40,392 nucleotides of DNA from contig NZ_CM001489.1 in the NCBI RefSeq assembly GCF_000262465.1, forward strand, positions 6,155,996 through 6,196,387. The letters run 5' to 3'. Shown piece by piece: positions 7,636 through 15,079 of the stretch. Position numbers and translations under genes: made by a program. Numbering within the stretch: the first letter of the stretch is position 1; each line of letters begins with the position of its first letter. This stretch comes from Frankia sp. QA3. GTDB taxonomy: Bacteria > Actinomycetota > Actinomycetes > Frankiales > Frankiaceae. Below the pieces are notes generated by a model that had not been told where the DNA came from, did no database searches, and saw only the letters and a program-made list of their open reading frames with translations.

Positions 7636-10051
7636 GTGAGGGTGCGGCGTCCGATCGTGTTCGGGCCAGATACGGGCGCCAGCCGCCGAGAGCGGTGATG
7701 TCCAGCGCGCCGTCCACCGCCGCCGACTCGCACAGGAAGCCCATGGTGGGGCCGCCCGCGAGGTCCAGGGTCCCGATCGCCAGCGGCGACGGTACCCCGA
7801 GCAGGAAGCCGCCGGCCGCGGCCAGCGGCAACCGCCACACCTCGGCATCGATGGCCGCGCCGTCGGTCTGCACCCGCAGCAGGCCGGGACGCCGCGGCTG
7901 CAGGCCGGGCAGTGCGTAGAGCCGGTACCGGGGCAGGGTGCGGTCGTGGCGCAGCAGCACCGCGCCGAGCCGGGTCAGTTCGCCGTTCAGTGGGAGCCCG
8001 CTCATGTGCGCGCCGACCACGGCGAGGTCGAGGAAGCCTGCCGGAGTTCCCGGCCGACCAGCCGCCGCGTCACCCCCCGATCGGTCCCGGCTCGCCGGCG
8101 CCGGCTCACCGCTCGGGCGAGGGATGGCGATCGGGACGGCCCGGGTGGGGCCCGCAGCCGGGACGGCTGCCGCGGTCGGGTCTGTCGAGGCCAGGTCCGC
8201 CGGGGCGGCTGCCTTGGTCGGGGCGGCTGGCCTGGTCTGGGGGAGCGCGGTGGTCTGGGTCGGCGCGGTGTTCGGGATGGTGGTGGTGCTCGGGGTGGTG
8301 GTGGTGCTCGGGGTGGTGGTGGCGGTCCGGGTGGTGACGGCAGGGCCCGACCGGGCCAGGGCGTGGCCGGTGGCCCCGAGGGGCAGGCCCGTCCGGGCGT
8401 GCAGGCTCGCGGCGATGTCCGCGAGGAACTCGTCCCGGCCCGCCGCGGCGATGAGGGTCAGCCCGTGCGGAAGCCCGTCGGCGAAGCCGACCGGGACCGC
8501 GACTGCGGCCAGATCGAGCAGGTTGACGAAGGTGGTGTACCGGCCGAGCCTGACGTTCAGGCCGATCGGATCGGCCTGGACGGCCTCGACCGGGTAGGTC
8601 GTGGGCACGGTCGGCAGGGCGAGCACGTCGATGTCCCGCCAGACCTCGTCGGCCTGGCGGCGCAGGGCACGCAGGCGGGACAGACCCCGGAACGTCTCGA
8701 CCCCGGTGATCGACGCGCCCGGTTCGAGCACGGTGCGGATGACCGGATGCACGTCCTGCGGCCGGGCGGTCACGAACTCTCCCACCGAGGCGAACCGCTC
8801 CGCCAGCCAGGGCCCGCCGTACAGCAGCGCCCCGGCCGCCAGGAACGGTCCCAGATCGATTTCGACGGGCCGTCCGCCGGCACCGTGGATCAGCCGCAGC
8901 CCGTCCTCGTAGACCGATCGGGCCCCCCGGTCACCGAAGAAGGTCAGCTGCTCCGGCCCGGCCACCCCGACCCGTAGCCCGTGCGGGGGGCATGGCCAAG
9001 GACCGGTGTTACCGTCCGCCCCCCGCGCGGGTGGGAACACCGGAACCGGAACCGGAACCGGAGCCGGAACCGGGTCCGGGGCGGGCGCGGCGTCCGGCGG
9101 GGGCACGAGGGGCAGCCGGCGCGAGTAGGGGTCGGCGGCGTCATAGCCGTTCATGACCGACAGGGCCAGGCGCGCATCCGGCACGCTGAGGGCGAAGACG
9201 CTCAGACAGTCCAACGACCGGCAGGCCGGGACCAGGCCGCGGGTGCTCACCAGGCCGCGGGACGGCTTGAGCCCGACGACGTTGGTCAGCGCCGCCGGCA
9301 CCCGGCCCGATCCGGCGGTGTCGGTACCGACCGCGAAGGTCACGAGGCCGACCGCGACCGCGACGCCGGAGCCGGAACTCGACCCGCCGGCGATCATGGT
9401 GGGGTCGAACGGTGAGACCGGGGTCCCGTACGGCGAGCGCACCCCGGACAGGCCGGTCGCGAACTGGTCGAGGTTCGTCTTACCGACGCAGACGGCCCCG
9501 GCGGCGAGCAGCGCGGCCACGGCCGGGGCGTCCTCGGTCGGCTCGTAGGCGAAGCCGGGGCAACCGGCCGTGGTGGGCAGTCCGGCGACGTCGATGTTGT
9601 CCTTGACGGCGAAGGGCAGTCCGAACAGGGCAGGCAGGTCCGGTGTCGCGCCCACCAGCCCGACCGGGGCATGGTCCGGCCCGCCCGCGCCGGCCGTGGT
9701 GCCGGCGGAGGCGACGGGGGCCGAGGGCGGTCCGAACAGGTCATCCCGGTGAGCGTCCAGGGCCGCGGCCCGAGCCAGCGCCTGCGCCCGGGGGAACCTT
9801 GAGATCCACACCGCGTCGTCCCCGCGGGCCTCGATCCGGTCATAGACGGCGGCGATCACCTCGGTCACCCGCAGACGACCGCTGCGGTACCCGGCCCGCA
9901 GCACCGCCGCCTGAAGGTCCGGGGCGGTGCTGGTCGGATCGGGGGAGACCTGGCCCGGGCCGAGGGCGGTGCGCACCGGTGGTTCGGGGGACTGCGTGGC
10001 CGGTTGGGGGGAGTGCGTGGCCGGTTCGGGGGAGGGAACGTCGATGACCAT
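7625..10051 (-). CDS. atzF: Allophanate hydrolase (AtzF type) with unusually long linkers
   Basis: 808 residues, against about 600 for typical AtzF. The amidase-signature domain (about 45-570) has the Ser-cisSer-Lys triad: Lys150 in FAVKDN, the serines of GGSSSGS (222-228) and nucleophile Ser248 in GTDTAGSGR. The C-terminal AtzF domain follows (from LAVVGAHMSGLPLNGEL). The enzyme splits allophanate (urea-1-carboxylate) to ammonia and CO2. Extra length comes from a Pro/Val repeat inside the amidase domain and a linker of roughly 120 Thr/Pro/Ala-rich residues, encoded by 18-bp repeats near 8270-8330. ATG 10051 lies 14 bases after the biuret hydrolase stop with no clear ribosome site, which suggests coupled translation. 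Third gene of the GntR-biuH-atzF operon. Confidence 0.92.
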   Translation of the reverse strand: MVIDVPSPEPATHSPQPATQSPEPPVRTALGPGQVSPDPTSTAPDLQAAVLRAGYRSGRLRVTEVIAAVYDRIEARGDDAVWISRFPRAQALARAAALDAHRDDLFGPPSAPVASAGTTAGAGGPDHAPVGLVGATPDLPALFGLPFAVKDNIDVAGLPTTAGCPGFAYEPTEDAPAVAALLAAGAVCVGKTNLDQFATGLSGVRSPYGTPVSPFDPTMIAGGSSSGSGVAVAVGLVTFAVGTDTAGSGRVPAALTNVVGLKPSRGLVSTRGLVPACRSLDCLSVFALSVPDARLALSVMNGYDAADPYSRRLPLVPPPDAAPAPDPVPAPVPVPVPVFPPARGADGNTGPWPCPPHGLRVGVAGPEQLTFFGDRGARSVYEDGLRLIHGAGGRPVEIDLGPFLAAGALLYGGPWLAERFASVGEFVTARPQDVHPVIRTVLEPGASITGVETFRGLSRLRALRRQADEVWRDIDVLALPTVPTTYPVEAVQADPIGLNVRLGRYTTFVNLLDLAAVAVPVGFADGLPHGLTLIAAAGRDEFLADIAASLHARTGLPLGATGHALARSGPAVTTRTATTTPSTTTTPSTTTIPNTAPTQTTALPQTRPAAPTKAAAPADLASTDPTAAAVPAAGPTRAVPIAIPRPSGEPAPASRDRSGGDAAAGRPGTPAGFLDLAVVGAHMSGLPLNGELTRLGAVLLRHDRTLPRYRLYALPGLQPRRPGLLRVQTDGAAIDAEVWRLPLAAAGGFLLGVPSPLAIGTLDLAGGPTMGFLCESAAVDGALDITALGGWRPYLARTRSDAAPSQVP

Positions 10052-10065
10052 GGAGCGGGGCGGGG

Positions 10066-10890
10066 TCAGACGGCGACGGTGGCCGTGGTGACCGCCGTGC
10101 GCACCGCATCGGAGGTTGCCACCGCTCCGAAGACACCACCCTGCATCGTGACCATGTGCAGCGCGGCCGCGTGGTTGCCGGGATCCGTGGCCCCGGTGCA
10201 GTCCGACAGCAGCAGGCACTCGTACCCGCGGTCGTTGGCGTCCCGCATCGTCGTGTGGACGCACACGTCGGTGGTGATGCCGGTGAGGATGATGTGGGTG
10301 ATGCCGTGCCGGCGCAGCACGAGGTCCAGGTCGGTCGCGTAGAACGAGCCCTTGCCCGGCTTGTCGATCACGATCTCGCCCGGCAGCGGCTCGACCTCGG
10401 GCACGATCTCCCAGCCGGGCTCGCCGCGGGTGAGGATCCGCCCGCGCGGGCCCCGGTCCCCGATGCCCGCGCCGATCTGCTTCGAGCGCCACAGCTTGTT
10501 CGGCGGGCAGTCCGACAGATCCGGGCGATGCCCCTCCCGGGTATGCACGATGAGGAAGCCCAGGGGGCGCAGCACGGCCAGCAGCGCCGCCGTCGGGGCG
10601 AGGCCGGCCCGGGTCAGCGCGAGGTCGTAGCCCATCGCGTCCACGTAGCCACCCGGACCGCAGAAGTCGACCTGCCAGTCGATGTTGATGACGGCGGTTG
10701 TCGCCGGGCTGAACGAACCGTCGTAGGGCCAGGCGTAGGGCTTCGCGACGACCGGTCCGATCCGCAGGTCCCCGGCGGCGGCCAACCGGTCCGGATTCGG
10801 CGGGGGCGGGCCAGCCGTGACGGCGGGCCGGACCGCGCCGACGGGGGCTTCGGTGCCCCGACCGGTGAGGGCTGAGGTTGCGGTGGTCAT
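10066..10890 (-). CDS. biuH: Biuret amidohydrolase (isochorismatase-like cysteine hydrolase)
   Basis: 274 residues. The Asp-Lys-Cys triad of isochorismatase-like hydrolases is Asp71 (INIDWQVDF), Lys177 (IDKPGKGSF) and Cys210 (GITTDVCVH). Gln250 (VTMQGGVFG) keeps the same spacing as the substrate-binding Gln that I recall for Rhizobium leguminosarum BiuH (Asp36, Lys142, Cys175, Gln215). Long stretches such as HTREGHRPDL and GRILTRGEPGW also look like BiuH. The reaction is biuret to allophanate plus ammonia, which feeds the allophanate hydrolase just downstream. ATG 10890 has a strong GAGGAGGA ribosome site. The first 45 residues are a low-complexity extension. Ureidoacrylate hydrolase (RutB) is the main alternative, less likely given the neighbour. 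Confidence 0.9.
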   Translation of the reverse strand: MTTATSALTGRGTEAPVGAVRPAVTAGPPPPNPDRLAAAGDLRIGPVVAKPYAWPYDGSFSPATTAVINIDWQVDFCGPGGYVDAMGYDLALTRAGLAPTAALLAVLRPLGFLIVHTREGHRPDLSDCPPNKLWRSKQIGAGIGDRGPRGRILTRGEPGWEIVPEVEPLPGEIVIDKPGKGSFYATDLDLVLRRHGITHIILTGITTDVCVHTTMRDANDRGYECLLLSDCTGATDPGNHAAALHMVTMQGGVFGAVATSDAVRTAVTTATVAV

Positions 10891-10955
10891 GACGGTCCTC
10901 CTCGTGCGAGCCGACGATGATCGGTCGTGCTGGTGGGCGTCTGCCGGGTCCGCGG

Positions 10956-11681
10956 TCAGCTCCTGATCCCCGATGCGCGGCTGCGGTTCAGTACCATCTG
11001 GGTGATCGCCCGGGCCGCCCGCTTCTCGACGACGTCCATGGACTCGCCGACGTGCTGGCGCAGGGCGACCACGCTGCCCTCGAGATCGCCGGCGAGCACC
11101 CTCTCGACGATCCCGAGATGTTGGGCGATCGTCAGATGAACCCGGTCGGCCGTGACGAAGTCATGCATCCGAACGGGGCGGATCCGGGCATTTATTGCAT
11201 CCAACATATGTGCGAGTTCGACGTTTCCCGACGCGCGACTGAGGGTGATGTGGAAATCCTCGTCCAGGGCGACGAAAGCGGGATCGGGGGCAGGCTGATC
11301 GTCCCGCAGCGCGCGCCAGGCATCCCGCAGCGGCTCCAACAGGGCCGGGTCGTGTGCAGTGCCGGACTCCACCGCGCGCTGCAGCCCGCGCAGCTCCAGC
11401 GTGACCCGGATCTCGTAGAGGTCGCGCAGGGAGCCGAGGTCGGGCTCGGCCGGGTAGTAGCCGCCGTCCGGCCGCTTCTCCACCAGGCCGTCGCCGGCCA
11501 GCCGGGTCAGGGCCTCCCGGACCGGGGTACGCGACACTCCGAGCAGGGCCGCGAGGCGTTCCTCGGCGAGCCGGTCCCGGAAGGAGAACTCCCCGGACAT
11601 CAGCCGTCGACGCAGCGCGACATAGGCCTGGTCGCGGAGGTTGCCGGCGGCGGAGGACTTCGGGGTCGGCGACGGTGTCAT
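10956..11681 (-). CDS. GntR-family regulator, FadR/FCD subfamily, of the biuret operon
   Basis: 241 residues. An N-terminal winged helix (about 15-80; LAEERLAALLGVSRTPVREALTRL written in part as LGVSRTPVREAL) is followed by an all-helical FCD ligand domain with the DEDFH and two later His residues that usually bind a metal near the effector. FCD regulators are typically repressors relieved by a small carboxylate; allophanate or biuret would fit here by inference. It is the first gene of the run, 65 bases before biuH. ATG 11681 is used; ATG 11693 is an in-frame alternative. Neither has a strong ribosome site. Confidence 0.88.
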   Translation of the reverse strand: MTPSPTPKSSAAGNLRDQAYVALRRRLMSGEFSFRDRLAEERLAALLGVSRTPVREALTRLAGDGLVEKRPDGGYYPAEPDLGSLRDLYEIRVTLELRGLQRAVESGTAHDPALLEPLRDAWRALRDDQPAPDPAFVALDEDFHITLSRASGNVELAHMLDAINARIRPVRMHDFVTADRVHLTIAQHLGIVERVLAGDLEGSVVALRQHVGESMDVVEKRAARAITQMVLNRSRASGIRS

Positions 11682-11818
11682 GCAGCCGAGCATCCGACAT
11701 CGACGTCGACGGTGCGCCACCCCCCTCGGCCGGGCCGCCGCCGGGCAACGCTCGGCGCCCGTCCACGGACGGCCACCCGAGCCGATCGTGACAGGATTTC
11801 CGCGCCTGTTGCATACTG

Positions 11819-11832
11819 CGCTGTATACAGCG
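11819..11832. promoter_or_regulatory. 14-bp perfect palindrome, candidate GntR operator
   Basis: CGCTGTATACAGCG is perfectly self-complementary and carries the GT...AC core seen in FadR-subfamily sites. It lies in the divergent gap, 137 bases before the GntR start and 154 bases before the hydrolase start. Further partial copies (GCATAC, TGTACAT) flank it. Confidence 0.55.
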
Positions 11833-11986
11833 TCGTGTACATGCATTGGACGGTAAGGATTCGAATGTTTCCGATCAATGCGCTCGTTGTTACTTTCCTG
11901 CGACGAGGATTGCGGACGCGTTAACGGCCGTCCGTGAACGGCTCGGGACGGCGGGCGGGACGGCGGGCGGGACGGAGGGTGGCGCG

Positions 11987-12802
11987 GTGGTGAACGTCGG
12001 GACGGTTGACGAGACGGAGGGGGCCGCGGTGCCGGGAAGGATGACGACCCGGGTGGCTGGGTCTGCTGAAGCGGCCGGTGCGGCTGGGGCGGCGGTGCCA
12101 CCCGTCGTGCTGGTGCATGGCACGGCGACGACCGGGGCGGTGTGGCGGCATGTACGCCGAGAGCTCGGCGACCGGCCGGTCCAGGCCCCGGACCGGCCGT
12201 CCACCGGGAGCCTGGCGGCGGAGCTGGCGGCGCTGCGGCCGCTGCTCGACGGCACCGTCTACGGCGGGGTGAGCGGCGGTGCCACGCTGGGCTTGGCGTT
12301 CCTGGCCGCGGGCGTGCCCCTGGCGGGCGCCGTGCTGCACGAGCCGGCGGTGGGGTCGCTGCTGCCCGGCCTGCTCGCGCCGATGGCCGCCGCGTTCGCG
12401 CAGGGCGGCGTGATCCCCTTCGCCCGCGCGCTGTACGGGCCCGCGTGGAGCCCCGCCGACGCCCCGGCCGACCCGGACGCGGTCGAACGAGACCTGGCGA
12501 TGTTCCTGGACTTCGAGCCGCGGTCCCTGCCCGCGCGGATCTGTCCGACGATCATCACGGTGGGGGCGGACTCGCCGCCCGTGCGGCATCGCGCCGCGCT
12601 GCTCCTGCGGGAGGAGCTGGGGCTGGCGGTCCGCGTCGTGCCCGGCTGCGGACACGCCGCCCACCTGGAGGCGCCGGCCGCCTTCGCTCGTCTGCTTGAG
12701 GGGGTCCACCTCGGCTCCAGGGACCGCTCGGCGCCTGGTTCCCGCGGGGATTCCGGTCCTGACCACGGATTGCGCGTGCCGGGCACGGGCGCAACCGAGT
12801 AA
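11987..12802 (+). CDS. Alpha/beta-hydrolase fold protein
   Basis: 271 residues. The fold is shown by the oxyanion-hole motif VLVHGTATTGAVW, the nucleophile elbow GVSGG (Ser) and the C-terminal catalytic His in GCGHAAHLEAP. The acid is probably the Asp in TVGADSPP. About 40 residues of low-complexity sequence precede the fold. The start is GTG 11987 or 11990, since GGAGGG (11974-11979) lies just before; an ATG at 11846 is in frame but falls in the AT-richer operator region. It is divergent from the biuret operon and may share its regulator. Substrate unknown. Confidence 0.75.
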   Translation: MVNVGTVDETEGAAVPGRMTTRVAGSAEAAGAAGAAVPPVVLVHGTATTGAVWRHVRRELGDRPVQAPDRPSTGSLAAELAALRPLLDGTVYGGVSGGATLGLAFLAAGVPLAGAVLHEPAVGSLLPGLLAPMAAAFAQGGVIPFARALYGPAWSPADAPADPDAVERDLAMFLDFEPRSLPARICPTIITVGADSPPVRHRAALLLREELGLAVRVVPGCGHAAHLEAPAAFARLLEGVHLGSRDRSAPGSRGDSGPDHGLRVPGTGATE

Positions 12803-12956
12803 ACCGTGCCATGGCACCCGCAATTCGCCGCACCTGGTGCGGGTGCCGGCCCGGGCGCCCAGGCTTACCTGCCGGTAGACGTATTGCGCCGGGAAAGTCG
12901 GGCGCGCGGCTTTCCGCCCCCGCGGCCCGCGGGGGGGCCGGCGGTGTCCTCGCAGA

Positions 12957-13100
12957 TCAGCGCTCGACGTGGTGTGGCGGAAGATCGGCGAGGAGTCGCT
13001 CGATGTCCGGATCGTCTTCCTCGGACAATGACTCGTCGCCCCATCCGATCTCCCGTTCGTCGTCGAACGAGTCGTCGTCGCGCGGCTCAGTGGCACCCAT
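12957..13100 (-). CDS. Small, highly acidic protein (47 residues)
   Basis: ATG 13100 follows a GAGGGGAAG ribosome site and opens a 47-residue frame with about 18 acidic and only 4 Arg residues. It contains EREIGWGDES and ends DIERLLADLPPHHVER. A GWG motif followed by an acidic stretch and a closing LPPH is a pattern I associate with small conserved actinobacterial proteins of unknown function, but I cannot name a family. It stands alone, converging with the hydrolase gene. Codon choice shows typical third-position GC bias. Function not assigned. Confidence 0.7.
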   Translation of the reverse strand: MGATEPRDDDSFDDEREIGWGDESLSEEDDPDIERLLADLPPHHVER

Positions 13101-13367
13101 GATCTTCCCCTCGTGTGGCGCGGCTTGTTCGTCGGCACGGTCCCGGTCCGGCGATCGCGGCTGGGGCGGCAGTTCGCTGGTGAATCGATTGCCGACGGGA
13201 TGGGACTGTGTCCGGCGGACGGGTTAGGTACGGGCCGTTCTTCGGCGCGGCGGCCGGGCCGGTCAACTGCCTGGGCCGGCTACCTGCAATGCCGCCACCG
13301 GGCGGCGAGCGGCCGGTGAACCGGGCAGGATGGTGCCTACCCGGTTCGCCGGCCGCGCGCCGAATGG

Positions 13368-13667
13368 TCAATCTACGCCGCCGGAACCACCGCGATCGGC
13401 CGGCGGCGTGGTCAGGGCGTGCCCGATGACCTCGATGACGAGCCGCAGGGTGGCCCGGCTGCCCGCCAGGAACGCGTCCGTCTCCCGCTGGGACCACGCG
13501 GAAGCGACGATCCCGGGCTCCGGCGTCCGGACGCCAAGGACCGCCCGGATGGACGCCCGGTACCGGCTCACCGTGATCGGCGGATCCCCGATCGGATCCT
13601 CGTCGTAGTCCTCGTCCCGGTCTAACAGGGCCCCGACCTCATCGGCGCGGCGTGGCGTGGGGGGCAT
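13368..13667 (-). CDS. Hypothetical protein (99 residues)
   Basis: ATG 13667 is preceded by a strong GGAGGAGG ribosome site. The protein has an acidic N-terminal stretch (DRDEDYDEDPIGD) followed by a helical half (TDAFLAGSRATLRLVIEVIGHAL). I do not recognise the family. It is transcribed away from the helix-turn-helix gene at 13737, and a palindrome lies between the two starts, which suggests joint control. Confidence 0.65.
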   Translation of the reverse strand: MPPTPRRADEVGALLDRDEDYDEDPIGDPPITVSRYRASIRAVLGVRTPEPGIVASAWSQRETDAFLAGSRATLRLVIEVIGHALTTPPADRGGSGGVD

Positions 13668-13686
13668 CGGTTTCCTCCTCCGTAAA

Positions 13687-13702
13687 TTTGCTACGCAGCA
13701 AA
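13687..13702. promoter_or_regulatory. Near-perfect 16-bp palindrome in a divergent promoter region
   Basis: TTTGCT (13687-13692) and AGCAAA (13697-13702) flank a 4-base centre in an AT-rich island of 70 bases between two divergent genes, one of which encodes a DNA-binding protein. It is a likely operator. Confidence 0.55.
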
Positions 13703-13736
13703 ATAGACCCTAGCGAGGTTCTTGGGGAAGAGCAAA

Positions 13737-13976
13737 GTGGTTACGATGTTCCGCGTGGACGACGGTGAGCAGTTGGTCGGCATCGGGGACATCGCGTTCC
13801 AACTCAAGATCACTCGCCAGGCGGTGGACTACTGGACGCGCAAGGACTCCCGGTTTCCGGCACCCTTGCAGGTCATCAACGCGCCGACGGGTAGCGGTGC
13901 CAAAGGCACCCGAGTTTGGCGCAAGCGAGAGGTAGACGCCTGGATCGTGGAGCACTATCGACGCCGCAAACAGTAG
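13737..13976 (+). CDS. Small helix-turn-helix DNA-binding protein (AlpA/excisionase-like)
   Basis: About 79 residues. LVGIGDIAFQLKITRQAVDYWTRK is a MerR/AlpA-type helix-turn-helix (shown here as IGDIAFQLKITRQAV), followed by FPAPLQV, a wing, and VWRKREVDAWIVEHYRRRK, the usual C-terminal helix of small excisionase-like proteins. GTG 13737 follows GGGGAAG at a good distance; TTG 13722 and ATG 13746 are alternatives. The protein probably binds the palindrome upstream and controls itself and the 99-residue gene. Confidence 0.7.
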   Translation: MVTMFRVDDGEQLVGIGDIAFQLKITRQAVDYWTRKDSRFPAPLQVINAPTGSGAKGTRVWRKREVDAWIVEHYRRRKQ

Positions 13977-14197
13977 GCGGTGTGTCTGGTACGGCGGTGC
14001 GGGCGCGCGATCCGATCCGGATCGGCGCCCGCCGCCGCCGTCGGCCTCGTCGGCGCATGCCGTCCGGAGGCGAACGGAAATGCCTGGCAGCCGTGCTGAA
14101 TCGCACTATCAGCGCATTTCGGGGAGCTGCACGAAACGGAACGTCCGCTCCCATCCCGGCCCACCGGTGAGCGGTGCTCCGACCTGAGCGCAGCGCC

Positions 14198-14225
14198 GGT
14201 CACCGGTTACCGGTTACCGGTTACC
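14198..14225. repeat. Four tandem palindromic heptamers GGTNACC
   Basis: GGTCACC followed by three GGTTACC, head to tail with no spacer. Each heptamer is itself an inverted repeat, so the array could bind a multimeric protein. Confidence 0.85.
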
Positions 14226-14405
14226 ACTGTGGGGATGGCCAGCCCGCCGGCGCGGACTCCTGCCCGGTCACTCCTGGCCGGCCCGCCCGGCCGCGGGACT
14301 GCGATCGTCGCGTCCCGTCGCGGCCTCATCGTGAGCCGGGGCCGGTCGAGGTGCCGTCCCGTCCTGGCCGCGGCCAGGACGCGGCCCGTGCGGGAACAGC
14401 CCCGT

Positions 14406-14449
14406 CCTGGCCGCGTGGGGTGTTGCGCCTGGCCGCGTGGGGTGTTGCG
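14406..14449. repeat. 22-bp tandem duplication
   Basis: Two identical adjacent copies of a 22-base unit (14406-14427, 14428-14449; unit begins CCTGGCCGCG), outside any supported gene. Confidence 0.85.
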
Positions 14450-14660
14450 GTGCGCCGGGGTACGCCTCCGGGGCCGGGAAAAGCGTGCGTGGCGTACCGC
14501 AGTGCGCCGAGCGCACCGCAACGGGTTCCGGGGGCCGGTCGAGGTGCCGGCCGCGGGTGCGCCTCGCAGAGGTGGGCGAGGGCGGCCCGGTCATGCCGAA
14601 GGCGTCCAGGGCGGCGAGTGCCCGGACGCCTTCGGCAGATGGTGAACGTGCTTCGGTCGG

Positions 14661-15035
14661 TCAGGCCGCCGCGGTGCTGGAGGCCGTGCTCGACGTCGAT
14701 GCCGACGAGGACGAGCCGCTGCCCGCCGTGGCGGCCGACGACGAGTCGGAGCTGGCGGTGGACGACGAGTCGCTTCCGCCGGCGGAGCTGCTGGCGTTGG
14801 AGCTCGTGGCGTCCGCGGTGTCCTTCGGGCGGTGCTGCGTGGAACCGCCGGAGGAGCTTGACCGGCTGTCGTTCTTGTAGAAGCCGCTGCCCTTGAACAC
14901 CACGCCCACCGAACCGAACACTTTACGAAGTCGTCCGGCGCAGGTCGGGCACTCCGTCAGTGACGCGTCGCTGAAGCTTTGCACGACTTCAAGGTCACGT
15001 CCGCAGTCGGTGCAGCGGTACTGGTAGGTAGGCAC
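14661..15035 (-). CDS. FmdB-type zinc-ribbon protein, probable Ruc chaperone ortholog
   Basis: 124 residues. An N-terminal zinc ribbon (YRCTDCGRDLE...TECPTCAGRLRKVF, two CxxC pairs) is followed by a Ser/Ala/Thr-rich disordered tail of about 65 residues. This layout, the position next to 5-formyl-THF cyclo-ligase and galU, and a CIRCE-like operator in front all match M. tuberculosis Rv0991c (Ruc), described as an HrcA-controlled redox-regulated chaperone in which cysteine oxidation activates the protein. GTG 15035 follows GGGAGGAG. It runs in the same direction as the cyclo-ligase gene, 44 bases downstream. Orthology rests on domain layout and synteny as I recall them. Confidence 0.82.
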   Translation of the reverse strand: MPTYQYRCTDCGRDLEVVQSFSDASLTECPTCAGRLRKVFGSVGVVFKGSGFYKNDSRSSSSGGSTQHRPKDTADATSSNASSSAGGSDSSSTASSDSSSAATAGSGSSSSASTSSTASSTAAA

Positions 15036-15050
15036 GTACTCCTCCCGGAG

Positions 15051-15077
15051 TTGGCACTCAGAAGTGGCGACTGCCAA
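15051..15077. promoter_or_regulatory. CIRCE-like element (HrcA operator)
   Basis: TTGGCACTC, nine bases, then GACTGCCAA. This equals the actinobacterial CIRCE layout (TTGGCACTC-N9-GAGTGCCAA) with one mismatch in the right arm; flanking bases extend the outer pairing to AGTTGGCA/TGCCAACT. It lies 16 bases before the zinc-ribbon gene start, where HrcA would block transcription until heat or folding stress. Confidence 0.8.
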
Positions 15078-15079
15078 CT

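Larger units (their letters stand above)
13977..14660. other. Gene-free stretch with short repeats
   Basis: About 680 bases without a supported gene. It contains four tandem GGTNACC heptamers (14198-14225), a 22-bp tandem duplication (14406-14449) and two copies of GGGCCGGTCGAGGTGCCG about 195 bases apart (near 14340 and 14531). Open frames here are Arg/Pro/Gly-rich and lack ribosome sites. Confidence 0.55.

Noticed and set aside
12806..12817. 12-bp palindrome GTGCCATGGCAC after the hydrolase gene
   Set aside because: No T-tract, no partner gene start and common composition; not enough to call a terminator or operator.
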